DNA of 60,000 bases, taken from positions 31,726,024-31,786,023 of the forward strand of contig CAIIXF020000006.1 in assembly GCA_903813345.2 (NCBI GenBank), written 5' to 3'. How positions within the stretch are numbered: the first letter of the stretch is position 1; every line of letters starts with the position of its first letter. This DNA comes from Owenia fusiformis. Lineage: Eukaryota; Annelida; Polychaeta; Sabellida; Oweniidae. A program made the translations under genes and the position numbers. This document shows, piece by piece, positions 47,401 to 57,400 of the stretch. The notes below the pieces were generated by a model that worked only from the letters and a program-made list of their open reading frames with translations, made no database searches and was not told the origin of the DNA.

Positions 47401-50234
47401 TTTTACAAAAATGTATTATTTTTCTATAAGAATGGTTAACATTCTTATTATTTGGGAGAATTTAAACATTTTTCACCCAATTCTGCACTTTGAATCCATT
47501 ATAACTTCACCAATTTATAACATATTATGAATCTTTTTGGAGATATTGTATTTGAAACTGTAAGGAACAGATTAGTAGGTCAATTGTACATTTCGCTTGT
47601 AATTTTGTCACCCTTATAGATCTGATTCTGCATTTAATCAGCTGTAAAATGTGAAAAATGTGTGACTAGCCTTCATAATAACAATGAAAAAATTGCACCT
47701 AACATTGGCAATCTATATATCACACTACCCTACCACGTGACCACGTTTAAAAGGGAAACAGGGTACAGCTAAGTTGCAAATGGAGGACGTGGGTTTAATT
47801 CCATATTTCTGAACGTAAAATACATTTTACATTTATTTCTAGTATTCTACCAGACATAGGATTGATTCATCGAGCAGTTTGTAGAATATTGTTGGCAAAA
47901 AAACACTATAGGCAAAGATAGATAATAGTGGGCGCAGTGAAGCAAAACTCAATGCAATACACGATACATTTCAGTAAATCTATCAACGCACAGGGAGCAT
48001 GTAAGTTTCCCTTCGAAAATGTTACATTGATACGTAACAAAAAAACCAGTTAACTGTTATTTAAACCGCGTGTCATCGTGTTATATGTGGATACGTTTTC
48101 CAGTATGTTATTCAACTGTATTTGTGTGAATTAATTGTTTTTCTAAAATCTTAAGATGCAAATAACGTCGTCCCAGAAATGTATCTTTACTTTGCCGTAA
48201 GGCATAGCATATTGTGAACCATTTTTCCTCTTCTCACAAACTGACAAAGAGGATAATGTTTGTTTTGAGGTGTCTTGTGTTGAGCGTTAAATGATTAAAT
48301 GCAAAATCACTGGAGCAGACACCATCCAAAAACATCTGACATTCAACACGTCATATAAGACTACATCGATCTAGTATTAGTTTTTATTACAATAATAGAG
48401 AAATACGATGTTATATCAGCGCTACACCATATCGTGAAGAACAAAATGCTCTCAAGTCGTGGCATGATGGTATTTTGAACAAAATATTTAAATGATAGTT
48501 TTTTGAGGACGGTAGTGAATTAGACCATTCAAGGGGTTATATAAAAAGATTCTTTACATGTAGTTCCAGGCAATTTTAATTATTCTGAATAGCGGATAGT
48601 CATTAATCCTGATAGCGGATAGTATCATTAACGTGTTCATATTTAATTTCGTTATTTCATTTCAAGTTGATACCCTAGTAAAACGTATAATCTAGCGTTC
48701 TTTAATGACTAAAATGCATACTAGTATACGACCTGAAAGTCTAAATCTACAAAATAATGTTTACTTTATTTGGATTAAATACTAGTAACAATTGATGACA
48801 CCTCAAAGCATCAACAGGCGGCCTTTTTAGCATTATTTTCACTGTTTGCAACGTAAATGTACATGAGATCGAGACATAGTATGTCTGTATAATCAGCTTA
48901 CTCTCTCGCTCCCTGTACTATTGAGCAATTTACATTCCTTGTACCCTGTATTGATCAACTTTTGCATCTGTGTACCGTGTACTATGACATATCAAATATT
49001 TTAAAATTTAAAACGATATTATTTACATTCTTTCTTCAACTATCATATAACTTGGAACATGGACTTCACTATTGCACCACTGACGTTCAGCGAATAGCAA
49101 TATTGACTCACTCCGAGCACCAAACGTATTAACCTCTTGACTAAGCAGTCGAAATACTCAAAAGCGACGTGGTCGAAAGCCAAGAAATTCGCGCATGCGC
49201 TATCGAGGTAGGGTAGTGTGATATAAGGAATAAAAAAGATAAATAATATAATGTGAATTTCAGTAAAAAGTAATAGATTTTTGAAAACCTGCCACTAAAA
49301 GATACTGTAACAATGTTTGATATTTATCAGTTGTTTATATTTCAGGTTTTATAGGAAACGGGGTATTACAACTTTGAATTTCTAGTAAAAATTGAACTAT
49401 CGTGGTGCAATCCCCTTAAAAATGAAAAGTTTGTAAGTCTAGATGCAGGCCATCCAACTTTCCCGCAATTTGCGTATTTGTCACGCATTTGCCGGAAGAT
49501 TTGAAGTCACACCACAATATGTCACGCAAATTCGCATTTTACCTGATTATTGTCCAGCAAAAATATTCCTGTAGAAAAACCATAGATCCCGGCCAGATTA
49601 TTTTGTAGTAGAATCAGTAGCTCAATTAATTTTTCTTTGAGCCTATGATCCCACTACAAAACAATCCGGCCAACATCTGTGAGAAAAACTTTCAAAAAAT
49701 GATCGCCGATACAGCACAAAACAGTACGCTTTAAAAAAAGAACACATTTCGTTCGGACTTTTCACGCAGATATCATATGTCACGCATTTTCCCCGAAATA
49801 TTTCATACCTAAAAACAAGATCATTTTTTTAAAGAAAATAAGTCAGATATTTTGAAAGGGTTGCGTGTAAGTCATGGTTTTTTGGAGAGTCAAATTAATG
49901 ATCATGGAGACCTCAATTGGAAGAAAATGTATTATTTTAACTGTCAAAACTCATTTGGCCTACTATATCTGGTCCTTTATCAAAAAGATGCCTCAATGGC
50001 AGTTTGGTCAGAACAACTCAAGGATTCTTACCTTGAAATCCTATTCTCCATTGATGTTGCAGGTTCAAGATGAGACTTCAAATAATTCCTTCCAGAAACA
50101 ACTCCCTCTGATGTTTTCAAAGGGCTGGCCTCCTTTGAAATGTTCCTCAAGTCCTCATTGCTTTCAAACTTTTTCAGTAAGCCTTGAACCTGTCCTGGCT
50201 TGGGCTCAGAGTATACAGTGCCACGTCCAGCCAT
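32458..50234 (-). CDS. DENND2: DENN domain-containing protein 2 (DENND2A/B/C-like), 16 coding exons
   Basis: Predicted guanine-nucleotide exchange factor for Rab9-type GTPases. Exons (minus): 50234-50032, 45882-43840, 43681-43564, 41312-41163, 39854-39716, 38527-38451, 38313-38173, 37847-37698, 37484-37407, 35652-35470, 35028-34922, 34740-34563, 34342-34219, 33260-33142, 32921-32798, 32573-32458: 4050 nt, 1349 codons plus stop, all phases consistent. Residues 1-~910 are low-complexity and Ser/Pro/Lys-rich, mostly one 2-kb exon, with two PPPY motifs (RPPPYEGV about 575, QPPPYDGV about 588) that could bind WW domains. The C-terminal ~430 residues form the tripartite DENN module: FFEYALEVGLQ, IPQFCFPDADTW, ETFSFVLTDIDGSRQYGYCRR (upstream DENN), LPEVYCIITPLGAF, ERRILFTAGKLS, LYPFTWQHTFIPVLP, GVLSDCVPQL (core), IVNLDGG and LRMFLEWFTETQMFEMFV (downstream). 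Longer than human DENND2A (about 1000 residues). Which paralogue is unclear; invertebrates usually have one. Confidence 0.9.
33576..34097. mobile_element. Foldback element, ~240-bp arms
   Basis: The arms are inverted copies: CACTGGTGATCCACTCGATT on the left, complement ending CCAGTG at 34097 on the right, including GAATTAAATCGACGATTCTG near the centre. The loop is only about 50 bp (33820-33870). There is no clear target duplication. It lies in the DENND2 intron between 33260 and 34219. Its CACTGG start is shared with the 13279 element. Confidence 0.75.
35770..36650. repeat. 163-bp tandem repeat, about 5.3 copies
   Basis: The marker AGACAAGACTTTACAGACAA recurs at about 35787, 35950, 36115, 36279, 36439 and 36602 (spacings 160-165), each followed by AAAATCCAAAATGGCTGCCT, then TTTACCCAGAATGC, then CATCCCTGAAAATTTGAAAT. 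The copies are diverged, so this is not a very recent expansion. Confidence 0.85.
37126..37188. repeat. ACGG/ACAG tetranucleotide microsatellite
   Basis: A run of GACGGACA-type units (GGACAGACGGACAGACAGAC and variants). Related runs occur at 11758, 25628 and 54192, each inside a larger dispersed repeat. Confidence 0.85.
38528..39715. other. DENND2 intron without recognised element
   Basis: AT-rich intron of 1.2 kb. The middle has 'AAGATGGTTACC'-like text resembling dispersed repeats, but no ends could be defined. Confidence 0.35.
40060..40440. repeat. GC-richer island with weak inverted ends
   Basis: This stretch contains palindromic AATTTGACCGACG/CGTCGGCCAAATT, a TGACGTCA site and a G-rich run (GTGGGGGCGGGGC). 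TACCCTTTGCATTCG on the left weakly mirrors CGTGCAAAGTCTAG / TACCCTGCGTGC on the right. Probably a degenerate transposon. Confidence 0.3.
40729..41006. repeat. Small inverted-repeat element
   Basis: CAATTATGCCAAAGAGCGCA near 40732 pairs with TGCGCTCTTTGGTGTGATTA near 40983; a second TGCTCTTTGGGGTTGATA lies at 40918. No target duplication found. Confidence 0.4.
41532..42765 (+). mobile_element. 5'-truncated LINE (L1/Tx1-like) with poly(A)-rich tail and target-site duplication
   Basis: The insert is bounded by a 16-bp direct repeat AAAATTATAACCTGGT (41516-41531 and 42766-42781) and ends in an A-rich tail. The plus-strand frame from the left edge (about 200 codons) and a second one (42165-42497) are joined by a single-base shift near 42120-42130. 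Read across it, the text gives a Cys/His cluster C-x2-C-x3-H-x4-H-x4-C (LYCNETH...KHMIFEC), the type of zinc-binding motif found after the reverse transcriptase in L1-clade elements, followed by LLGNLW. The catalytic reverse transcriptase part is missing, so it is dead on arrival. It lies antisense in a DENND2 intron. Confidence 0.85.
42855..43500. mobile_element. Foldback MITE in DENND2 intron
   Basis: The ends AAAGGTCCATGTGCA / TGCACATGGACCTTT are inverted with arms of about 200 bp (AAGTGATTTAAGACAGTCAT pairs with the segment near 43460; AAAACAATATGTTTTCTTTC with that near 43400). Parts of the inner arm (CATGGGGACTTCACTTGAAA) recur near 49905. Confidence 0.75.
45883..47719. other. First part of DENND2 intron 1
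   Basis: No gene or defined repeat seen. A plus-strand open frame at 46159-46386 has no recognised homology. Confidence 0.35.
47720..49221. mobile_element. 1.5-kb TA-flanked transposon without transposase
   Basis: Inverted ends TCACACTACCCTACC / GGTAGGGTAGTGTGA are flanked by TA (47718-47719, 49222-49223). The inverted ends are only about 15 bp and the 1.5-kb body shows no open frame or known motif. It lies in DENND2 intron 1. Confidence 0.65.
49447..49812. repeat. Family-D repeat (copy 2)
   Basis: Contains several 'GTCACGCATTT' and TTTCACGC motifs plus CGTTCGGACTTTTCACGC, shared with 54445-54765 and, complemented, with 14745-14850. Flanks are not resolved. It lies just inside DENND2 intron 1. 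Confidence 0.55.
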
Positions 50235-50268
50235 CTTAAAATGGCAACTTTATTTCCAACTACATCAC
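50235..50268 (-). promoter_or_regulatory. DENND2: DENND2 5' UTR part of the first coding exon
   Basis: A CTATTTCCAG acceptor precedes 50268, so the ATG exon likely starts there and an upstream non-coding exon must exist. The leader ends CATTTTAAG-ATG. Confidence 0.5.
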
Positions 50269-50920
50269 CTGGAAATAGCAAAAAATTAGACATTACACTG
50301 AGGATAAATCCCAATAAAAGATAGAATTGAACTGGTCAAAGAGATTATTGCAAAATAATAATTTCTTGTTTTTAGGTTCAACTGGTTGCTTTGAAGCAGT
50401 GTAACAGTGTTAAAGAACGTAATTGTTTACATTTGAACAAAAAATGTGTTTAATCTTTACTGCCATACCTTTGCATATTTTTTAAAGATATCGCCTATAT
50501 GCAATTGGTGAGGTATGGCACTGTTTTGGCCAAACTAAGTGTATATATAGAAAAATAAAGAATATGCCAAAATGATGAATAGATTTTTTTCGGTGACGAG
50601 GTTCATGATAATTTCAATAGACAAGATGCGAGTAGAAAAGTTTATTTACTCAATTTACATCATAAATATTCAAAATTCAGTCAAAGTGATGTCATATTTG
50701 AAATCTACATGTAAAAGTAAACCTAGTAATATGGTTTCGAAAATTGTTTATCAACTTTGAATATATATATTTTTTTTTTGAAAATGTGACTTCTTGTTCA
50801 GGGAGATTCCCCACAGACCCCATGTTATAAAATCACAAAAAGTGAAATATCTTTTCTTGTATGATCGGAGGATGGTCCTATGGTCAAGAATACTTCTTTT
50901 TACCCCCTGCGATATACTTA

Positions 50921-51804
50921 GGCCATAAGAATTAGATTCTCTGTTTTGTGTCCTCAGTGTGGGAAATAAGCACCAGACAACGGACAAATGTCAAGTCTGA
51001 AAAGAAATTTGTCCAGACTGTTTCAAACTGTGTGGTCAAAATTGTCCAGATAGATTTTGCTGAGACATGAGACAATGAATTTTGTTTTACACATCAAATG
51101 AAGGAATATAAATTGGTCTTCTTCCGAGGAAAAAGTTGTAGACAAATGAAACAATGCAAAATATAAAATTTAATGATTAAGAATTTCAATCATTTTATAC
51201 CCCACCCCCTTCTGTTTCCATGTATATATATATATTTTTTTTTTTACATTGACCAAGTAAAAAAATTGTCCAGTGTATTTTCAAACTGTCTAGTCAAAAT
51301 TTTGACCAGTCAAAAAAGAATTTGTCTGGAGTGTTTCAAAGTGACTAGACAAATTTGTCCAGGCACAAAAAATGCTTATTTCCCACACTGTGTCCTGGCA
51401 AATTCCAAATCATGCAAGGGTACAAGGAAAACAAACACAAACTCAAGGAAAAACACAAACTTGTTTGCTGAGAAATGTATACATTTTATAGGAATTAAAA
51501 GGGATGACATACCAATTTGCAGTGATACAAACACAGATCTATACATTTTATACAATATATTTAAATATTGGTATTATTCAAGGGTAAAAAGAAGAAAATA
51601 TACAATGTATGCCCAAGTAATCAATAACACTGTCAATTTTGACGCACATCAATTTATCCGCCATTTCGTCTGATTCTGATTGAACGAAATGCGGTGTTAC
51701 TTTCAGACCCTTGTGGTTGCTATTTGGATGTGTTTGTTTTTTCTGATTTACTCAAAATCATGCAAGCAAGGGGACGCAAAACAAAGAATCTAATTCTTAC
51801 GGCC
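50921..51804. mobile_element. Harbinger-like MITE (TTA duplication), itself interrupted
   Basis: The ends GGCCATAAGAATTAGATTCT / AGAATCTAATTCTTACGGCC are flanked by TTA (50918-50920, 51805-51807). Without the nested 50955-51390 insert it is about 440 bp. GGCC ends and a 3-bp TTA/TAA duplication match the GC-rich element at 491-1162, though the bodies differ. Confidence 0.75.
50955..51390. mobile_element. 436-bp hAT-like MITE nested in the Harbinger-like element
   Basis: Ends CAGTGTGGGAAATAAGCA / TGCTTATTTCCCACACTG with long complementary arms (AATTTGTCCAGACTGTTTCA and its inverse). TGTCCT flanks both sides (50949-50954, 51391-51396). A CAGTGTGGG start resembles hAT elements, but hAT makes 8-bp duplications and only 6 bp match here. 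Confidence 0.7.
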
Positions 51805-52351
51805 TTAACAGAAAATGACAAAACAGGAAGTGACAGATGACCCTAAACATGATGAAATAACCTTTTCAGCCCTCTGAAAATGTGACTGAAAAATAGCTAA
51901 AAGTAGGATGTAGGAAAGTTCACTGAACAGAATCTTTTGAATTTTTCAGAAAATGTGCCCATATATACCAATATATTGCTCTAAATGATACAATCTTTGA
52001 ATATTTGATATCATTCATAGAAAAAGAAAAAAAATGAAAAAAATGATTTGAAAAGCATCTATTTTCCTTTTTATGAGAGCATTTTCTGCAAAATTCAAAA
52101 GATTCTGTTCAGCGACGTTCCCTAGCTCCTACTTTTAGCTATTTTTCAGTCACATTTTCAAAGGGCTGAAAAGGTTATTTCATCATGTTTAGGGTCATTC
52201 TGACCATGAACATTGTGATCCTGGACCTGTTAATGGTATGAGGAACTAGTTGAATTGACTGGAGGTCAAAACAGAACTCTGTTATCTTTGTTAAAAAGTG
52301 TCTAAAAATGCAAAATTTTTTGTCACTTCCTGTTTCGTCATTTCCTGTTAA
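51805..52351. mobile_element. TTAA-flanked foldback element
   Basis: Left arm begins TTAACAGAAAATGACAAAAC AGGAAGTGAC (51805); right arm ends GTCACTTCCTGTTTCGTCAT TTCCTGTTAA (52351). The inner arms also pair (CTACTTTTAGCTATTTTTCA with its inverse near 51890). The left TTAA overlaps the TTA duplication of the preceding element, so the two abut exactly. Confidence 0.7.
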
Positions 52352-52677
52352 GTATCATGGCACCTTCAGAACTCGCAATTTGATTCGCTGTCGCAACATT
52401 GCGACAGCAATCATATGTAAATCATTGGCGCATAATTAGATCACGTGATTCAGTTTTATCGGGGGCTTCCAAATTGGTTATAGCTTAGGAGGATGGTATT
52501 GAACAGGTAACATTTTCTTTTACTGGACATATTTTAATTTGCATAACTATTAGATAAATAAAGGTGATATGAAAATTGAACTACTAAAACATATAAATAT
52601 TTAAATTAAAGGGAACTTTCTACTATACCCGCCATGCTATCTGACCCGAACGAGCCCTGGCGGTGAAACTGGTAACT

Positions 52678-53193
52678 CAGGGCTTGCATTAACGGCGTCC
52701 CGTACATGTTAAGGACTCAAAAATAATTTGGAGGACGCAAAAATTGAAAATATTTCCGTTTTTTGGACGCAAATTTTTTTTAGGTCAATACTACAATGTG
52801 TTTACAATGATACCTAACAAAATCAAATAATTATGATCTCTCACCTTTATTTGAATCGTAAATAAGGCTCAACATGTTGAATATTTACAAATAATCATGA
52901 TTCTCTCGAATTTTTTCGACTTTGTTTATTTTTAGATTTGAAACCATGACACGCCACAGTTTTTCCTATTCAGAAACAAATATTAGGTTATTCATGAAAT
53001 AGAATGTATTCATTTTCGAATGAACGAACATGCATTTATTCAGTCCGTACCTAACGTTTACTTCCGTTTTAAATTCGCGGCAAGAAATTAAAAACTGAAA
53101 AATAAGGGACACACTTTTTTTTCAAAGGACACACTTTTTTAAAAAAATTGCGTCCTTGGGACTCACAAATTTTCTAACCTAATGCAAGCGCTG
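52678..53193. mobile_element. 516-bp MITE with TAACT direct repeats
   Basis: The ends CAGGGCTTGCATTA / TAATGCAAGCGCTG are flanked by TAACT (52673-52677, 53194-53198). The family-B copy at 56540-56580 has a single uninterrupted GGTAACTACC at this place, which supports the insertion. The inside is T-rich with repeated GGACGCAA/GGACACAC. Confidence 0.7.
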
Positions 53194-53512
53194 TAACTAC
53201 TCCAGTCTCTAGCCAAATTACTTGGCTAGAAGACATGGCATGTGTACCACCGTGCACTAGTGAAAATGCTCTGGAGTAAAAAAAAGTTTTAGATGTTATT
53301 CTAAAAATCGTAATGAGAATATTTCATCAATTAGAATTCAAATGGACACTGTCCTTTAGAAGATATTGAAAATCATTTGGTCTGCCATTTATAAAAACAT
53401 TTGTTGAAGTTGATCTTTATCTCGCTTTTAAGCGAAAAACAAAATGGCCGTTTTTACCGAAAGATCTTTTTCAAAAGATAGCTCTTAGATAGAAAAGACT
53501 AAACTAGATAAC

Positions 53513-54325
53513 GGCAACTCCGCGGAGTAGCAAATCCCAACGAACAAAATATCAATTACCGAATTCCAATCAATTATACTCATTACTTTGGTTGAAAATG
53601 AAAAAATTAGATTTTAGAATTGCGAATTCCTGCAAAGCAGCCATTTTGAATTTTCTGAGATACAAATCTGAAAAATAATACCATAATTGTGATCTACTCC
53701 AAAATTCCTTCAATTTGAGTATAATATAGACATACTTTGAAGGGATCGAAAAATTATTGCGAAATCGTACATTTGACGGCCATTTTGAATTTTACGAGGC
53801 TCGAATCAGAAAAAAGATACAATATTTGCAATCTACTCTTAATTGCCTTTCATTTGAGTATAATAAAGCTATACTTCAGAAAGATCTAAAAATTAGCGAA
53901 AATTTCTGTTTTCCTGTCCCCCCATACATGGCCCCTGGGGGTCAGGATGAAAAACAAGGAATATATGTGAAATAGATAAATGTTGTGAATGCACTACCAA
54001 AATTTCAAACAATAATATTAATTACTTTGGTTTAGAATGAAAAATTTATGATTTTTGCGAAAAAGTCCCGTCATTTTTAAAGCGGTAGCCATCTTGAAAA
54101 AATTCTTTTTTTGCGTAAAACTATTCACCAATATACATCTTTCCACTAAATATGAAGAAAATCTGTCAACTAGTATTTGAGTTATCTTCCGGACAGACGG
54201 ACGGACTGACTGACTGACTGACTGACGGACAGACGGACGGACAGACGGACGGACGGACAGACGGACGGACGGACAGACGGACGGACGGAGGGCTTCACTA
54301 TATCCCTAACGAACTTCGTTCGTTG
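53513..54325 (-). mobile_element. Family-A repeat (copy 2), with AGATAA duplication
   Basis: Reverse-oriented copy colinear with 25597-26365, flanked by AGATAA (53507-53512, 54326-54331). It holds GGCAACTCCGCGGAGTAGCA at one end and an extended ACGG/ACTG run (54192-54290) next to the other. Identity with copy 1 is high over the middle section (for example CCCCCATACATGGCCCCTGG). Confidence 0.75.
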
Positions 54326-54444
54326 AGATAATAAAAGCCGATGTAGATGGTCATATGAACTAACTTAACATTTTAGTTAATTTATAGCAACAGTCCACAC
54401 GGGATAGCGTAAAAAGCAACAAAACAACCAGGGCTTGATGATAG

Positions 54445-54765
54445 CGCAGCCCTGTCAACCCTCCACATTTGGCGTGATTGTCAGGCATTTGCTGAAAAAT
54501 AGAAATCCCGCATCAATTTAGCGTGAATGATCTAATTTCACGCAAATCATGCATTATGTTGATGTTTTTAAAAATCGTTTTTTATGAAATGCCAATACGA
54601 TAAAAATCCGAATAGCGAAAAAAGAGCGAACGCATTCCGTTCGGTCTTTGCACGCCATTGCCGTTTATGTCACGCATTTGGTCCAAAATATGTGTATATA
54701 ATATCACGCATTTGTTTCGTCACTTATGTTAGATGTCCCAAGTTGACAGCCCTGTAGCGTAAGGC
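54445..54765. repeat. Family-D repeat (copy 3) with CTGTCAAC ends
   Basis: CAGCCCTGTCAACCCTCCAC at the left and AAGTTGACAGCCCTG at the right suggest short inverted ends. The inside has repeated (T/C)CACGCATTTG and a CGTTCGGTCTTTGCACGCC stretch shared with 49740-49790. Confidence 0.55.
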
Positions 54766-54785
54766 CACACAGTGGCCGAAGAATA

Positions 54786-54840
54786 AGGTAAGTAACTACC
54801 TACTCACATCTGAGTTATTAGGTCTAGCAAATTTTAGAAC
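54786..54840. repeat. Small family-B fragment
   Basis: GTAACTACCTACTC(A/G)CATCTG AGTTATTA matches the complement of about 56525-56560 in family-B copy 2. No ends visible. Confidence 0.45.
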
Positions 54841-55189
54841 TCTACAGAGTCAGACTAACTGAAAACTTCTAGATCTCGGCCTAGATCTAGTATAGTAAAA
54901 CCATGGACCTTCAAGAAAGAACCCATGGACCCCATGGTAGGTAGTTCAACGTCGTTAAACTCAATAACGGCGTTCTTTATTATTAGGAATTTTCTTGGGG
55001 CCATTATTGAGTTTAACCTCCTTACTATTCTTTCCTTTGATGCAAGTTCGATACCATCGAAACCATTTTTCCGCGATAACGTGCAACTGATACTTGACAA
55101 TAATATAAAAACACATAACATCAAGCGATTTAACACAATATTATTGTGTTAAATGTTCATTTATACGAGTAAAATGAGGCTACACTTAC

Positions 55190-55262
55190 CAATCTCTAAA
55201 GTGACAGTTCCGCATGTCCGTCATTGTGTCTGTTCGTCTGAGTGTCCCGGATCGTAAAATTA
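55190..55262 (-). promoter_or_regulatory. Possible non-coding first exon/promoter of DENND2 inside the palindrome arm
   Basis: On the minus strand, GATTG is followed by a good donor GTAAGTGTAG (55189-55180), preceded by moderately GC-rich sequence. The first coding exon (50268) needs such an upstream exon. If spliced, a short upstream frame starting ATGACGGACATG would end within the next exon. It lies in a transposon arm and the mirrored arm (57800-57830) has the same donor-like text, so it may be chance. Confidence 0.25.
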
Positions 55263-56349
55263 AACTACCAGCGAAACGAAACTGTTGTCAAATAGATTGA
55301 TAATTATTATCGCGATTACTCGGGATAAAAAGATCAATTTTGAGGATAACATGTATCTTTGATTAATTTATATAGCGCGTTTATACACGCAAAATAGTTA
55401 TTAATTGCAAACCAACTGTTCGTTAATGCAGTGCCGGTTAATTCCTGAAACGATTTGAAATTTCGATGTTACCGAAACTGACCGACATTTTCGTCATATT
55501 CCAAACCTGTCTCCAATATTTTCGTAATTATGCATCAATAGGGTCTAAGGGGGATACGGGACGGGGCGTATGTGTTTATAAGGTATGTATGCATGCTTGA
55601 ATCACATTCTTTGTGTAATATTGCCATGTTTTCAGGGTTCAATTAGTTCCGCTTGTCGAAACATGCTGAACGATTAAATTGACGCATCAAAGGCAAAATG
55701 GTCATGGAGGTTAGACCTAGCCGGGCCATAACACATGTCAGATAAGAAACGAGGCCCAGGCTAGGTCTAATGTTGTTGGACTACAGTTGGGGACAAAAAT
55801 AAATGACAGGTCGATTTTCGATCACCATTTCCTAATTATGGTGGTCTGAAAGCCCATAATTTCCAATATTGTCTAGTCCAACAACATTAGACCTAGCCTG
55901 GGCCTCGTTTCTTATCTGACATGTCTTATGGCCCCGGCTAGGTCTAACTTCCATGATGATTTTGCCCTTGATGCGATCATTTAATCGTTCAGCAGGTTTC
56001 GACATGCGGAACTAATTAAACCGTAATAAGATGGTATCGTTACAGAAATAATGTGATCAACGCATGCATACATACCTTATGAATAAATACAAATCATCAC
56101 ATACCCCCTTGTAACCTCATCGATGTATAATTATGAAAATGTTGGGAGAAGGCTTTTTCTTAGTTTAGAAAACTCTGTTCTGGTTCCGGTAACATCGAAA
56201 TGGCAAATCCTTTCAGGAATAAACCGCCGTTAGCAACACTGAACGAAACAAGTTCATAAAACGAAACGAACCCCGGTTATCCTATATATAAGTACAAAAT
56301 ATTGTAATACTGTAGGAGGCTTGCGATAAACATGATTAAGTTTCCTACT

Positions 56350-57030
56350 TTTTTTCCTGTCTTATTTTCAGAATTATGGTAAATTTCTGGCTAAAATGCT
56401 AAAGCTTTCAACATCTTTGGACAGACGCAAGCATGTGATACTGAATAATTAGATATTTTTCTTAACATGTTTAAATATATATTGTGCCAAAGTTTTCTCT
56501 CCCAGAAAGTCAGTGATTTCCCATTGTAATAACTCAGATGCGAGTAGGTAGTTACCAGTTTCACCACCAGGTGGCTCATTCAGGTCACATAGCATGACAT
56601 AGTTATGCAAATTAAAATAATGTAAAAGAAAATATTATCTGTCCAATACAAGAAAACATATTTCACTTTTTGTGACTTTATATGTTGAATCTCCCCGTAG
56701 TGGCATTTACATTTTCCAAAACAAAAATTTTTCAAAATTGACTTTGAAGCAATATTTCTTGATGTACTTTTACATGTACATTTCAAATACTAGATAGTAT
56801 GACATCATTTTGACTGAATGTTTAATGACGATCAAGTAAGGTTTTTTAACATTAGAGTAATGAGATCGAAAAAAGCTGAAAAGTGTTGATTTGAAAAAAT
56901 CAGATTTGGAGGTATCGAGATAAATCAGGTGTGAAGTATAGGTTAAAAGTACATTTACTTGCTCCAATATCGTGATAAAACACATGTGTTTAACTTTTCT
57001 CTCATTGAGTAAATGAAATATCATTGTAGA
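56350..57030 (-). repeat. Family-B repeat (copy 2)
   Basis: The complement of this block matches 50640-50860 and 52500-52680, uninterrupted at the places where copy 1 is broken by other elements. It lies inside the right arm of the giant palindrome. Confidence 0.6.
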
Positions 57031-57119
57031 AAAATATGTTTTATAAAATAGCATAAACAAAACTTCTGTTTAATTTTATTAAGAACATCATACATTTAAG
57101 AGCTAGGAATAAAACAACC

Positions 57120-57400
57120 ATGCTTATACATCAGTGTTCTCCCCAAAAAATTTTTCAACTGGGTGCAAGATTTCAAGTCTAAAAAAATCAGCACTCGCTA
57201 CGCTCACAATATCTCAGTGTAGGTGCTTACTTCACTCATTCTTTAAATCAGAAGTTGAAATGCAGATGCCAACTGGGGGGCCTTTGGTTTCAAGTAGGGG
57301 GAGCCCCCGGTAAAAGTGACATGGGGAGATCACTGTACATGTAATCTTATCACAATACATCACCCCATTGAAGTTATTAAAATGTAACAATTGTTACAAA
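57120..57400. repeat. Unclassified insertion segment
   Basis: A run GTGTTCTCCCCAAAAAATTT, TCAGCACTCGCTACGCTCAC and an imperfect GGGGGAGCCCCCGG palindrome (57297-57312) look like a degenerate mobile element. Boundaries unknown. Confidence 0.3.

Larger units (their letters stand above)
50640..53230 (+). repeat. Family-B repeat (copy 1), split by at least four later insertions
   Basis: Segments matching the complement of 56540-57020 appear in order: 'ATTCAGTCAAAGTGATGTCAT' near 50676, CATGTAAAAGTA near 50710, 'TCACAAAAAGTGAAATAT' near 50832, then after a 1.6-kb interruption 'TTTTAATTTGCATAACTAT' near 52530, CATGCTATCTGACCCGAA near 52633 and GGTGAAACTGGTAACT near 52662. The breaks are filled by the elements at 50921-51804, 51805-52351 and 52678-53193. 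Confidence 0.6.

Noticed and set aside
51173-51673. 166-codon plus-strand open frame
   Set aside because: It spans the boundary of two nested MITEs and shows no homology or conserved motif.
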